A stretch of DNA of 64,000 bases from Rhabditoides inermis (taxonomy: Eukaryota > Nematoda > Chromadorea > Rhabditida > Rhabditidae), in assembly GCA_963966185.1 (NCBI GenBank), contig CAWZYM010000248.1, positions 1 through 64,000 of the forward strand, written 5' to 3'. Below the pieces are notes generated by a model that had not been told where the DNA came from, made no database searches, and worked only from the letters and a program-made list of their open reading frames with translations. A program made the position numbers and the translations under genes. Below, one piece after another: positions 21,598 to 36,500 of the stretch; within the stretch, counting starts at the first letter, position 1; every line of letters begins with the position of its first letter.

Positions 21598-22980
21598 CTC
21601 CTCTAGAAGGGCCGAGACAACTACAATTGCAGTAAATTTTACTAAACTGCGAAAAATCACATTTTTCTAAAATTTCAGTACAATGTTGAGATTCAGCGAT
21701 AGTGAGTAAGTTTTTCACGAAAAGAGCTATTGAATTATTAGGAATATTTATTTTGACACAATGGAAATACAGTACTCATTCGGTTGTAAAATTTCGAATC
21801 CGGCCATCTATCTGTGTCAAACTTTTATTTTTAAAGACTGATTGTGTTCTATAGACTTCAAATAGTATAGTTATTGTCTTTATCAGTTGTGAAATGGCCA
21901 CATTGCATATCCGTCTTTGGTTCTTTTCTAGAAATCCCGCGAATAATTGCGAAACATGTATGCTGTCGGGAAAAAAGCACGACAAGCAGCCCCTCCGGGC
22001 TGTTATCAGCTCATGACTCGAGTCACGGTGAGTGCTTCTCGCCGGAACGAGAGAAGACAGAGCGCGTGTGTGTTCCTAGGCGCTGCTCTGCGTGTCTGCC
22101 TCCCTTTGCCTAGTAGTAGTCGATTCAGAGCCGGGGGAACGCAGCGGCGGCCCGCCACCTCTTTCTCTTCCCCGCCCGGTCCCGTCCGCTCACTCTCGCT
22201 TCCTCTCTCTCTCACTCACACACATTCCCCGACACCGCATTTATTATATACACAGACTCTCGCTTGGGCGTTCGTATATTGATTGAGAGAAAGGAGTATT
22301 TTTTTTCGATTATCTTGAATGACTCGGGGGTCTGCCGATTTGGGATTTACGGCGGTGGAGAGTTGTCGAGTGCTGTTCGCACTGAATGGGCCGGTCGCAT
22401 TGAATGCAAACTGGCCTGCTCAGCGGCTGCCTGCCGATACGATAGATCGATCGATTGTTGTGTCATCGTTGTATCGATCCACTGATGCAAGAGTTATTGT
22501 TGTGAAATATCTTGCAGGCGAAGTGTTGATAGACGCTGTTATAGCTGTTTTTATCAAAACAACGATACGTGATGCACCTGACTCCACTTTGCGTTTTTCT
22601 GTGGCGTGCACTCTCAGATCTGCTTTTTTCGTGTGAGATCTTACCTCACTCACTGTACTTTCCCTAGTTGCCAATGCGTAATAGGGAAGCTCATATCGAT
22701 TGTCGCATCAGTTTCGCCAGGTACGCTCGGTCCGCATTAGTTATCATATCAACTCATGTGTGTCTTTGTATTATCAATGTTCATCAAGTGGCTATTTTGA
22801 TGATTATCTGCACCCCGCTGCAGTGTTTGTATCCTCGCGTACCTCGCTCCCGTTGCCGATACCCAAGTCACATGCATGTCACATGATGCTCTCGTCTTCT
22901 CGCTCTCGTTTTTCGAACGCCACGTCGCGTATGCACATTGTCACGTTCTGTACGCTGTACGTTGCAAAGAAAAAAAATAC

Positions 22981-22990
22981 GCGTTTTCAG
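22981..22990 (+). promoter_or_regulatory. Probable spliced-leader acceptor of HECTD1
   Basis: GCGTTTTCAG matches the nematode 3' splice consensus and leaves a 67-nt leader before the ATG at 23058. No upstream exon with a donor was identified, which favours trans-splicing over a cis intron. Confidence 0.45.
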
Positions 22991-23057
22991 GCCGAATCTA
23001 CAGGCTGTCAATCGGGTCTCAGGCGTGTACGGGTAGCTGTCGTCGTGGTGGTTGATC

Positions 23058-26054
23058 ATGGACGGCATCGATCCGGACACGCTGCTCGAGTGGCTGCAGA
23101 CCGGCTTCGGCGATGAACGCGATTTGCAGGTACACAATACTATTTTTACAATCGATTATGGTTTTCGCATGCATACGTCATGCCCGGCCTGGCGGCGGCG
23201 ACGGCGCGCCGTTGTAAAGTGCCAGTGTCCGAGCCGCGGCGAGGCGGTCGATTAACGCAATGTACACGCACGGAAATGCCAACCAATTACATTTATTATC
23301 AGGAATAGCTTTAATACAAATTTCATTCATCATTCAAGTTGAGTTGTTTGTTGTCCATGCAAGTAGAGTTGCTCTTTCGCACATCGCACTGTTCCCATTT
23401 TCTGATTGACTCGTTTCAGTAGCGCTTTGAACTCGCTGTGTACTTTGTCTAAATAAGCACTACTCTCTATCCTATAGCTGACCAAACAGCGGATGAACGT
23501 TGGGAATAAATGAGAAGACACAGTGAAAATCTGAGATGAAATTGAGCTAATTTCTGAACAATACAACTTATTGGAACACGCTACCTGCGCTGTAATCTAG
23601 AAATATTGAATTGGTAGTTTTATTGAGTACAGTTACATTTCCGGTTTCAGTTGATGGCACTGGAGCAGCTGTGCATGCTGCTGCTGATCAGTGACAACAT
23701 CGATCGGTGCTTCGAGAGCTGCCCACCGCGCACCTTCCTCCCTGCCCTATGCAAGATATTCATCGACGAGACAGCACCCGACAATGTGCTAGAGGTGAAA
23801 GGGGCGAGAATGAGTTACCCTTTTTCAAACTGCTCTATGCTCTATTGTTTCTAGCCAGCTCATTGTTGCTTCCAAGCATTGATCTCTAGTGTTTTGTTTT
23901 TGTTTTGTGTACATCTTCGGGTACGGTTTTATCTCTAGAAACTCGTTGTTAAGAACTATATACTTTGTGTTTAATGTAGTTTTGCAGGTTACTGCTCGCG
24001 CGATCACCTACTATTTGGACGTGTCGAATGAATGCACGAGGAGGATCACACAGGTACGGACACAAGCTATTGATTACAGATTGAACAATGCCGAACAAGG
24101 AACAAGTGTTAACGACAGCGATTACAAACAATAGTTCGATGTCATTGATTGACGGGAGTTCGTTATTAGGTGGAGGGTGCGGTGAAGGCGATCTGCGCTC
24201 GTCTCGTGGCCGCCGAGATGACGGACCGCACCAGTAAGGACCTGGGTGAGTCACCATCTTCACATATGGTCTTAAAACGTTTAAAGGAATGATTAAAATT
24301 GCACTTTTTTTAAAAAGAGAAACACTCACGCACATAATCGGATATGCGAAGCGTGATTTGTGCCGTGTTCGTATAGCGTTGTGTGATGTGTGTGTGTGTG
24401 TTTTCAGCGGAGCAGTGCGTGAAGCTGCTGGAGCACGTGTGCCAGCGGGAGACGCTGGCGGTGTACGACGCGGGCGGCATGCACGCCATGCTCACCCTCG
24501 TACGCCAACACGGAACACACGTGCACAAGGTGAGGGGGGAGTATCTGCGAACAGTAGGGCGTAGTGTTCGTGGATGGTGTAGTCGTCATGGTCGTTATGA
24601 TTTCTTTACCTCATTGAACACAAAAGTGTATGTAAGGATATCGTATGGTTTGTGAATCATTTGTTCTATGTGTAATCTTCGAACCACACTCAAACGTGAA
24701 GTATTTATTCTTGAATCTTGAATATGCATTGTGATGGTGACGGGTGTTGCAGGACACGATGCACTCAGCCATGTCGGTGGTGACCCGTCTGTGCGGGAAG
24801 ATGGAGCCGAGCGACGAGTCGCTGCCCCAGTGCGCCGAGTCACTCGGAGCCCTCCTCGCACACGACGACGCAAAGGTAGGCATGTGTGTATATGCATATG
24901 CATTGTGCATCGAGAAAGTCACCATTGCGTGTTGTTGAACTATATGTTATGAGTGGTGTTAGACGTTTTTCGTTCAGGTGTCAGAGTCGGCGCTGCGCTG
25001 CTTCGCGGCGTTGACGGACCGATTCATGCGCAAGTCGCTGGACCCGGCGGAGCTGGCGCGCCACAGCCAGCTGGTGCAGCACCTGCTGGAGAGGCTGGCG
25101 GGCGGCGGCGGCGCGTTCGCCTCGGTCGTCCTCTCCCTCCTCTCCAACCTCTGCAGGGGCAGCGCCGTCGTCACAGAGCAAGTGTTGAAGTGAGTGGGGG
25201 ATTCGGGGATTGGACAATGGAATGTGGAACTGATGATCCGATCACGTCCATTTGTGTTGTAGGAAGTGTATGAAATGTAGCATTGCACTGTGTTGTTGCA
25301 GTTCGGAGAAGCTTGTGTCTGCTCTGTCGGCGGTGCTGACTGGGCAGGACGAGCGCGTGGCGACGGACGGGCTGCGGCTGGCTGACCTGCTGGTCGTGCT
25401 GCTCTGCGAGGGCAGGGCCGCCCTCCCCGCCACACATGCAATCAGTCAGTACTCACTACCACACCTTTCGCAAATAATGAGCGACGTATGAGTGAATAAT
25501 GTCATGTTTTGTTCTGACATTTTGCAATACATCATTGCATCTGCATGATCAAACTTTTTTTGATTCTGATTTACTTTTAAACGGCAGATTGTGTTGTAGG
25601 CTCTGACGCTGCGGGCGGCAGTGGTGGTTCGGCGGAGCGCGCCAATCGTCAACTCATTGACGCGATTCGACAAAAGGACACGGCCGCACTCGTCGATGCC
25701 GTAGACAATGGAACGGTGAGTGGGCTGTCGAGTGACTTCAAGTCATAACGCCAAGTTCTCATTTTCCTTTTGTTCTACTTTTTTCCCGATTTCAGTTCCC
25801 ATTGATATGTAATAGATGTTGTTGGCGTATGTATTAATAAGAAAGCTTATTTGTGCATGTTTGTTGCAGGTTGACGTGAACTACACGGACGACGTGGGCC
25901 AGACGCTGCTCAACTGGGCGGCGGCGTTTGGGACGGCGGAGATGGTGGTGTACCTGTGCGACAAGGGCGCCGACGTGAACAAGGGACACAAGAGCAGCTC
26001 CCTCCACTACGCAGCCTGCTTTGGACGACCCGATGTGAGTGCTACTTTTCACGC

Positions 26055-26108
<54 letters not shown>

Positions 26109-27516
26109 TGTTAGTTTAATAACTGAAGCGTGGGCGAGACGATTTGAGTGATGTGATGTCAGGGTTTTTAGTGGTTTTTTTTTTACAATGGCAGTAAATG
26201 TGTGTCGTGTGTGGACGAAACGTAATTGAATGTTGGAAGTTGGAAGTTGGTGGTGATAGTTGAGTCGCAAAATTGTTGGAAAGACGAGCGAAAGAAAGGG
26301 AAAATGGAAAGAGAGTGTATGGATCACGTGCGTGCGGCGCAGACGGGCTATCACGGGAAAGAGGGGCCGGGGGAGAGAGAAGGGAGAAGGGAGGGTTAGA
26401 AAGGAACGGCGGGAACATGATTATTCTGAGGACTCGCACTTGCACTTTTGCACATAGACATGTAGGGTTTTGAAACAGGGATATTTAAATTGGTTTACTT
26501 GATTGAGAGTCGAGAGGTTTGAAAAAGCGTGACGCCGTGAAGTCTTCATCACGAGAGTTTGTTTTGCGTTTCGTTGTAAGGGTTGACTGCTTTTGCGTAA
26601 CGCTCACTCTTTTCCCGAGGGTTTCGACGGAAACAGAGAGAAGGGAAAAGGCCAGGAGGGAGAGCGGAGAGATATAGCGAGAGGAGTGTGTACATTGCAG
26701 TTGAATGAAAGATTGGATGGGGTGAGTGAGAAACGAGAGGAGAGCGAGAGGGGGGGGTGGTTGTTGTGGTAAATACGACACGTGCGTGGTTAGAGATGAA
26801 AGAAGACAAAAACAGATGGGAGACTGAGAGGGAGAATGCACGATGTGTTTAGGCTCAAACTGAATCTGTCTGGTGTTTGCGTGATGTGTTTGTATGGAAT
26901 GTTGTTGATGAGAAGCGTACAAGGGGTGCACAATAATAAGTTTTTTTTTTAGATTGTGAAGATTCTTCTGCAGCGCGGGGCGAATCCCGATCTGCGCGAT
27001 GAGGACGGAAGGACCGCGCTGGACAAAGTGAGTAGATACATGGAATTGCTGAATTTGGGTAATTCTTAATCATGCGTGTTTTTACGGTGTTGTGATTATA
27101 CTGTTTGAGGCTCGCGAGCGGAGTGACGAGGAGCACTCTGCGGTGGCTTCGATCCTCGAGAGCCCCTCGGTCTACATGCACGCCAACAGTACGTTGCACT
27201 TCTCTTTGTTTCTCCCTGTTGTACTGTAGTGCGTCGATGCGTATTGCGTATCAGTATCAGTGTCAGAGTTGGGTGTTGAGTGTAGTGTTATTGCATCGAC
27301 TCTGCTATTTATGAATCTCTCTCCCCGACGTACGCTGTGTACTTGCTCATAGTGAGTGGGAGTGAAGGAACAAGGAGAAAGGAGAGAAAGAGCTGTTGCA
27401 CTTTGTCACTGGATGGCCGACAAAGTATAAGGGGAATGCGGTATAATGACAAACATGACCGAATACGGTGATTCGCGGAGAGTTGGGAACGTAGAGTACG
27501 TGAAGAGATGCCTACC

Positions 27517-27566
<50 letters not shown>

Positions 27567-30500
27567 TTTTGGATGGAAGAGTGCAAACTGCAAACGTGAG
27601 ATGTGTTGTGTAAAAATGTGGGTGGGTCAGAAATCAGAATTATTTGAGGTAAAGTTTTATGAACATCTGTTCTGTTTATTTTTCAGGCGTAACATGTAGT
27701 ACAACACAACACATTAATTTGAATGGGTAAATACATATTATTCATCAAACTGAACCATACTTGTGTTCAGAGAGTGAGGAGGATAAGAAGAAGTCGGGAG
27801 GCTCGTCGGAGGAGTCGGCAGAGGGCGCGTCGACGTCTGCTGCCGCCGCCGCCGCGGAGAAGGAGAAGGAGAAGCAGTCTGACGTGCCGGACGCGGAGCT
27901 GGTGCGCCGCGTGCTGCGACACATGCTACCCATTTTCTGCGAGGTGTTCCAGGTACGGTCTCAAGGGTTCGGGATAATGAGAGAAAGGGGGTTGAGGATA
28001 ATTATTGATTATGTTTGTGACCACAATTTACAAAATTTATACTTTGATACATACATAGGCACTATTATCCGTATCTGTTTGAGAAGTCTATGACTGCGGG
28101 CGTGCGTCGCTCGTCTCTCTCGCTGATCCGCAAGATGGTGCAGCACATGTCGGGCGACGACCTGAGGGCGGTCAGCCAAGCCTCCACCGACGACGGCGAA
28201 CAGGTACGGGGCACTATTCTTGCTTACTAATTTATCTGCAGGTTTCCAGATAGTGTACGTCAGTGTTGTCAGTTGTCAGTTGGCTGCATGTTCATTATAA
28301 ATGAATGAATGGTTGCTGTGCGAGTTGAATGAGGCTGGATGAAAGTGTTTTGCAGGTGTCGAAGTCGGAGTCTGATGTGGTTGGTGTGAGCGCGGCCGAC
28401 TCCCTTCTGGCTGTACTCGTCGCTGTGCTTGATCAGGACGATGATCTAGATGCACAGGAACAAGTGCTCATGGTGGGTGGAGAGAGAGGGGAGAGGGGAA
28501 GGAGATGAGTTATGAGCAGGAGAGGTTCAAGTAGAAACATGTTATTGCCGTATTGGCAGTAGTGCAGTGAATGCTAGTTTCAGGAACTGTCAGTCTGCTA
28601 TGAGAATGAGCGATTGTTGATTTATTTACAGTTTTCATATTGCCTTGCTGAAAGATGATTTTCAGTAGTAGGAAATATGGTAACCAAGGACGATGTATGC
28701 TTACAGTAAAGTGATTTAAAGAGACAAAGACAGTAATATATTGAGATTCTGTATCGCACCACTGTCTTGTGTCATTGTGTTCAAGCGTAGTGTTATGTTA
28801 CTTGTCACTTGTCTAGCTATACTGTTACTTGTCCAGATCATGTCGTCTCTTCTGACGAAGGACAGTCTCCAGTGGGTGGACGAGCTGATTCGGCTGGGAG
28901 TGTTCGAGAAGGTGTGTACGAAGAATTTCTAAGTTCTAATCTGTTTTTGTTTTTGAAATAGTTTGTGATTGAACCTGTTTATCAAGGTGGAGGCGATGAG
29001 CAAGCAGCCGGAGGAGGGAGAGACAGCCGGCGGAGAGGGCATTGCAATGGAAGTAGAAGGAGGAGGGGGAGGAGTCAATACTGATGATCTCAACGCCAGG
29101 AATGTCAGCAGGTGAATAGAACTACTATTCGAGTTATTACTCTATTTTGTATTAGGAAAATTGAAAAAGTGTTATTAAGAAAAAGTGTGTTTTTGAAATC
29201 GTGGTTATCAATTGCACTTGCCGTGCAGGTGTGCGTCTTCGACTCGGTCGGTGGCGCTGGAGAGTGAGCGGGGCACTCCGTCGGTGGGCGACGAGCTGAC
29301 CGACAGGGACAGGGCCAGCATGCTCAACGTGCCCATACAGGTCAGTAGCATTCATGAACATGCACCATACATCAACGTCACTGCTCACTGCCTGCTCTTT
29401 GAGCTCCTCTTTACAACTGTTAGTTAGGTGTTTGATCTGAAAGGGTTCGAGCCATTAAAGCTGACTGACTGTTCATTCATTGTGAAAACTATTGTATGGT
29501 GTATGCTTCTTGCAGAACGTGTGTAAGTGTTGTTCAAAGATTGTTGCAGAGAATAATCTAAATGAATCACTTTTCAACGATAGAATGGTCATTGACTGAA
29601 TTGACTGTGTGTGTGATTGTAGATGGAGGATGACTGTCTGTCGACGGAGACTCCTCCCCCTACCGTGGAGGTGGTGGTGACTGACGGCTCGGTGACCGCC
29701 AGCAGCCCCGCCCCCGTGACTCGCACCGACAGCGCCAGCAGCTCGGCCGCCAGCACACCCGCACCCGCGCCCGCTCTCGAAGTCGTCGTCGCCACCCACC
29801 CCACAACCAGCACTATTGCCATGGCCCCAGTAGCTGCCGCAAAGTGAGCAGCCTTTTCCATTAGTATCTCTATCGCGGGGGTTCATGTTTCTTATTGCGA
29901 GTATATTTTGCGTTGTGCGACTTGTGTGTTGTTTCACGTGTATTGCTCGAGGTCTGACCGGGTGGAGCTGGCCGAGGGTGTTGCGTATCGCTGGCGCGAG
30001 TGGAGGATGGCGCGCGGACGCGACGCCCTCTACGTCTGGGCAGACGCGCTCGCATTTGAGTTCTGGTTAGTCACCGTTTATTTGTCATTATTTATTATTA
30101 TTATTTGAATAATACTGTTAAAATCTTAATGATCAATTAATGGTAATATTCGTCGAAACAAATTGTTTGTGTGCAATGGGACTCAGCGAGTTGCCTCCAT
30201 TACATGGTATAATGTATTATTGTAGCTACGCGTCGAACGGCTGGTTCCGCTATCTGGTTGACGGAGAGTTGTGGTCGATGTATAGCAACGGACAGGCGGA
30301 GAAGACGGCGGCAGACGAACAGAAAGAGGCGATCGCCGCATTCACACAGAGGTGCGCGATATGGCACATGTAGCATGGAGGAACGCGCGGCAAGTGTCGC
30401 CATGTATTGCTGGATGCACAGATGCACGTGTGTTGTGTTCAGATGGCGCTTTGCGAAGGCGGTGACGCAGCCGGACGCTCTGCCTGCCGCCATGCTCACC

Positions 30501-33500
30501 CTGCCCAGCTCCACCAGGAAGGTCGGATTTTGGCTGGAACACAGTTTTGCGTTGTTATTATCAGTATGTTTTTTTGTTGCAGCTCGCGGTTCCGTCGTGG
30601 GATCTGTGGGCGGCGCGCACCAACGAGCTGTCGGTGCGCTGCACCAAGGCTGCCAGGAAGCCTAGTGAGTTTTAGTCATCTTTGACTATTGTAACGTATT
30701 GTATATGTTATCAATAGAAATTTTTCTCAGTGGAGCCGACGGTGGTGATCAAGGACGATCTGGCCGGGTTTATGGTGGACAGACAGGTGGAGGGCGGCAG
30801 CAGCAGCAAGGATAATACGAAGCACACGGTGCAGGCAGAGTCGACTCTGCCCGCCGAGTGGTTCACCGGTCAGTGCCACCCCCATCCACGGCACACAGCT
30901 GATGGAGCATGTTTAGCGAAAAAAATATATAAATGAAACTGTAACAGTACTGGGAATGATACAAAGTGCTGTGACTGAAGGCTGTCTGTGTTGCAGGCTG
31001 GGCGACGCACGGTGCGGGCGGCCGCCGCGCCAAGTTCCGTGTGGAGATGCAGCGTCGGCGGGTGCAGGAGCTGGCATGGGAGCTGTGGCACGGCCACCTG
31101 AAGGAGGCGCGCGCCAAGCCACGCGAGGTACTCCTCCGACTCAGCGCCGCCGCCGACACGATACAGGTGGGGGAGGGGAGGGAGAGGAGGGGAGGGGAGA
31201 CAAGATGATGCTTGCAGAACGCGGTCGATACTGCGATAGGTGATGTGAAGAAGGGCGGCCGCGGCAAGCACGGTGCCGGGCAGATAGAGAAGATACAGTC
31301 GGTGAGTGGGGTGGAAACTGATGGCAAATGAAATGAGCTACCTTCCCACAGTACCTCCAAGCAGAATTTTGTTGTACGAAGCGACGTCTTATTCATTTTG
31401 TGTTGAGCTGGTGAACGCGCTGCTGTGCGTGCGCGACTCTGTGACGGACGAGCGCCGTCTGTCGACGTTCGAGCTGTCAGTGTCGGGTCTCGTGCCCGCC
31501 CTACTCCGCCTACTCAACCTCGTACACCACGACAAGGACTCTTTCCCCGCCGTCATATTCAAGGAGGCGAGTGCCATTGGCGTTCTCTATCGCACATGTA
31601 GTCACTGTAATTGATGTCGGTGTTTAGATGTTCTCGACGGGCGCTGCGCTGGCGTCTCTGGCGAGGAAGATGGTGTGTGTGCTGGAGGCGGGCGAGCGAT
31701 TCCCGCAGTACCTCTACGACCAGCCCGGAGGCAGCGCCTACGGGCTGCAGCTACTCAACAGGAAGGTACGCTATTGATGGAACAAGCTCAACTGTGCCGT
31801 GCACTCAGCACTCCTCTATTTCTTGTGCATAGTAAATATGTGGTTTCGTGTTGGTTTGAGAGATGAAACGTGGTTTAAGTGGAAGCGAACTGTTGTGTTT
31901 CAGATTCGCATGAAGTTGAATCATGCCGGTGCGGGAAGTGAAGCCCAGAAGCATCTGTTGGATAGGTTAGTGGAATTAGAATGGCTTTTAAATAGATTTG
32001 TTACCGTTCTGTTGAGGACTGGTCGCATTCTGAAGAGCGAGCCGCTGACGACGGTGGGCCAGCTGAAGGCGTTCCTTCTGCGGATGGTGGCCAAGCAGTG
32101 GTACGACAGGGAGCGGACCACATTCCACTTTGTCAAGGTAGAACAACACGGCTATTTCAATACATAAAAATAAAGAAAAAGAGGCGTCTGCATGGTGATC
32201 GTAACCGTCTGCGCTGTTTCGTGTTAACAAGTGCAGCTTGTTGAATCATCGTCGTTTGGCTCATAGTGTTGTGTTTAGCAAGTGGAGCGCGCCAAGCCGC
32301 ACGGCATTGAGTTCACCTACACTAGTGACTTTGACGATCAGGGTGAGTTTTGATTTGGTGTTTTTGTCTTCTTATTTTTTTTTTAACGTTTCTCGATTCT
32401 CGATCTTTAAAAAGCACTTCAGTTTCAGGTGGTTGTTATTTATACCCAATCCTTCTTGATTATCTCATGTCTTTTCTATCAATCTTTTTTTCTATCTTTT
32501 CTACTATGTGAGCGTGTCGTTGCAGGTATCGTGTACTGGCTGGGCACGGAGGGCAAGCGTGCGTCTGCGGGCGAGTGGGTGAACCCGGCGGCCGTCGGCG
32601 TGGTCGTCGTCACCTGCTCGGACCAGCGACAGCCGTTCGGACGCCCCGAGGACGTGCTCTCCAGAGAACTACAGCCACTCAACTGCCACACCAGCGATGA
32701 CAAGTGAGTAGGGTGGACGGTGAGTGACACGATGGTTGCGTTGCAGGAACGCTCACTTCACAGTGGATCTGGGAGTGCTGGTGCATCCGACGGCGTACAC
32801 TCTGCGCCACGCCAGGGGCTACGGAAGGAGTGCGCTGAGGAACTGGCTATTCCAGGTGGGGGTGGATGCGTACTGACTGATGAGTGATTTATGCAATCAT
32901 TGTACAAATTGTCTTGCGGAGTAATTGTGTATTTTATGGGATTAGTGAAATTTATACGCGCTGGTAATGCCGCTGCATAGCTACATTCAAAATGCATTTA
33001 GTTTGATGAACAAATACGTATGTGTGTGATCATGATAACTTGATAATGATGAGTGATGTGTTGCAGGGTTCGATTGACGGGGCGGTGTGGGAGTTGCTGC
33101 ATGCGCACTCGGACGACACGAGCCTCGGCGACCCGGGCAGCACTGCCAGCTGGCACATCGACAAGGACATGCAGAACAAGGGTGGGCAGGGGGTAGGGGC
33201 GACGGAGAGTGTGGGGGGAAGATGAGAGGGCAGAGGAATGAGTTCGAGAGTGTGGCTAATACGCTTTTGTCGTATCTTATCTACATTACGACTCTAAGTG
33301 TATGGATGAGTGTGGGGTTAATTTATAGAGGCGCTCATTTGCAGGTCCATTCCGCTACTTCCGCATCGCTCAGAACGGAAAGAACTCGTCCGGACAGACT
33401 CACTACCTCAGTCTCAGTGGATTCGAGGTGTACGGAAAAGTGAGTGTGGTATCGGGAGGTGGTGTGATTGCGATATGCCTGTGATAGGGAGTCGGAGTAT

Positions 33501-36500
33501 TTCGACTAGTTTGACGATGACTGTTGAATTAGGTGATGGACGTGGTGACTGCGGAGCTGAAGCCGAAGGAAAAGGAGAAGGAGAAAGAAAGCAAGCCGAG
33601 CCGCATTCCCACGAGCAGCGGGAACAGCAGGGGCAGCAAGGAGGTGAGTGGGGAGACGGGGGACGAGGGAGAGGGACACACGATAATGATTCAGAGGGAC
33701 GCTCTCGTTCCGGCCGGCGCCGACAACAACCGCCTCTCCCTCGGAGGGGCGGCCGCCTCGTCGACGTCGTCCGCCAGCCCCAGCGACCAGCTCAGTCTGC
33801 TGCAGAGCAAGCTGCGGTGCGTTGTTGATTGAAGCTACATGAACGGACAAACTCAATTTTTAACGCTTTTTAAAACTGCTATATATATAAGGTCAGATTG
33901 CTTTTGATCTGAATGGCTGCGAATTCAATCATTTTGATTATTTTTGAAATTGCAGTGTGCGTATGGCGCGCGAGAATCGTGCAGCTCGTGAGCTGGCGGC
34001 GGCCGCGGCGGATATGCGTGGACAGAGGGTGAAGAGGGGCGCCGACTGGCAATGGGCAGACCAGGACGGCGGAGACACGCGCACCGGAGTGGTGAGTGCG
34101 GTATAGGTGCATGTGTGCGTGTCCGTGTTGTTGAGTTTGGTGAGATATTTTTCGGCATAGTTTCTGGTGATAAAGAGTACTAGTGGTGTTTGGTAGTTGA
34201 AGGAAGCACGTAGTTTGATTGTAGTGTAGAGACATCATGGTAGCGGGAGGATTGTTGCCGCTAGCGTTTACTGAAATCTCGTGGCTTGACGAAGCAGTTT
34301 GTAGGTAACATCTTGGTCGGCTGACGGATGGTTGGATGTGAAGTGGGACAATGGCTACACGAACTCGTATCGCTACGGAGTGGACGGCAAGTACGACGTG
34401 CAGAGGGCGGACGGAGTGGCTGCTCCCAGCGCACTTCACGCCACGCCAACAGCTAGCAAGGGTGAGTGGAGATGGACGGCGTCGCCAGCAAGGGGAGTAT
34501 GTGTGTGTTGTAGGTTCGGACCTGCTGGCTGCGGTGCGTCGCAGCACGCGTAGCGGAGTGGCCGGGCGCACGCCGTCGATTGTCCGTCCGGAGCCCGTCC
34601 ACCCCCATGCGCCTTTCAAACCGCGTCCTCCTCCCAAGACGGGCGCAGCAGAGAGGCACAGACATTCGGGTAATACTATGCTGTCTCGAATTTTGTTAAA
34701 TGTGTTTCTGCAAAAAACCGTTTTTGAACCTGGTATATGCACTATTGATTTGATTGTTGTAGGCGCGTCGAATCTGAGCCACTTTGGCGGTCGGCAGTCT
34801 ATGGCGACTCCGACGTCGTCGCTGTCCGCGTCGACGTCGTCTGGCGGTCAGCAGCAGAGCGCGTCTTCGATAGGCAAGAAGAGCATGTCGACGACGAACC
34901 TGGTGGACGGCGGCCGGGTGAAGGCGGTGGCGTCTGTGGCGGCCACTGGCCAGGCGGCCAGTGCAGAGAGCCTCCAGCACCAGACCGCCTCCCTCGAGAA
35001 CCTACTTGTCAAGTCAGTGCATCTATTGAATTTTTGTTTTTCGTAGCCGTGTAAACTGAGTTACGAACTAGTTCGTAAAATTTATATATTTTTGGTGTGC
35101 ATATGTTTTGTGATGGCCATCCGCGACTTGCAGTGCGCAGCGTTCGCGTGTGTTCGACGATGGTCTGCCGGAGGTGGCTGACGAGAGTGTGAGGGACTCG
35201 CCCGAGTCGGCCAGGCGCGCAACACTCACGCCTGTTGTGGACAGAGAGACCACTAGCAGGTGAGAGGGGGGGGGGGGTGGCTACTGTGAGTACTGCAACC
35301 ACGAGATTGTGATTGCAGTGTGCGCAGCGGCGGTGGCAGCTCTCGCACCGAGCTGTCGGTGTGCTCGTCTCAGTCGTCGTCGCTGGGTAGCGTGTCGACG
35401 GGAGCGAGTGGAGTGGGAGAGGGAGAAGAGGAGGAGGAGGAGAGCAGCACTCCCAGAGGAGACGCCACACCCAGCGGCATAGACGCGAGTAACAGGTGAG
35501 CAGGGAGAGGGTGATTCTTGTTGAGGTGACAGTTCTTGTTTGAATGTATCATGCAACTTGCCATTCAGTCTGTCCGTGTCGGCGCCGGATCTGGCGTTGG
35601 TGCGCGGTCGGCAGCAGTCGACGGACGCGTTCGAGACGGACGAGCCCCTGCTGGAAGACGAGGACGAGGACGACGAGGGGGACGACGACGACGATCGGTG
35701 CGTGGGCTAGTCGGGAATAGGGAGGGGTAAGGGTAGACGGCGGTGAGTAAGGACTAGCGTGATAGTTCGCAGTGAAATCAGAAAGAGTCCTACATTATGA
35801 TGAAGTTTAAGGGATCGTTGATCGCTGGTTGTGGTTATTCAATAAATATAATTTCAAAAAAAGTGTGGATAAAATAGCCGTGTGTTTTGCAGTGTGTCGA
35901 ACCGTACCTCGGACAGCTACGCGGAGCTGCTGCTGGAGACGTTGGGCGGAGGCGTGGGTGCGAGTGGAGGGGCGAGCGGCAGCGGGGCGGCAGAGCGCGG
36001 ACTCTTCGAGAGACTACGCGACGTGGTCGGATTCGGTCAGTATCATGATGACACTGCATTATTGATGGCAACGTTGATGTGTTGTTGTTGCAGACGACGA
36101 CCACATGTCGTCGCACTCGTTCGTGGAGCAGTTGCTGGCGCCTACGATGCTCGAACCGATTGTCCCTTCGCCGTCGTCGTCGTCTGCGGGTGCGTCCGGC
36201 GCGGGCAGACTGCCACTCACAGATGGCACGGCTGTCAAGACGAGTGCCAGCAGCACCGGATCGGCTACCAGTGTCAAGAGTAAGGTGAGCAGCGGGTGTA
36301 CGAGAGGAATGCGCATGCACATTCTATACTGTGTACTTTGTGAGTGTCGGGCGTGCATGTGTGTGCGTTGCAGATTGGCGGCTACGCAGACTTGGTGAAG
36401 ACTATGATGCAGCAGATGATGGATGGCGCTGCGTTCGATGCCGAGGAAATTGAGGATGTGGGTGGGGTGTGGTCAGGAGGTGGATGATGAGACGGAATAA

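Noticed and set aside
26485..26931. 148-codon minus-strand frame in a HECTD1 intron
   Set aside because: It reflects the purine-rich bias of the intron. No start context, splice sites or recognisable domain.
33879..34742. 287-codon open frame on the minus strand
   Set aside because: It lies antisense across HECTD1 exons and introns. The plus-strand exons there encode the conserved MIB/HERC2 domain, so the long frame is a by-product of GC-rich codons.
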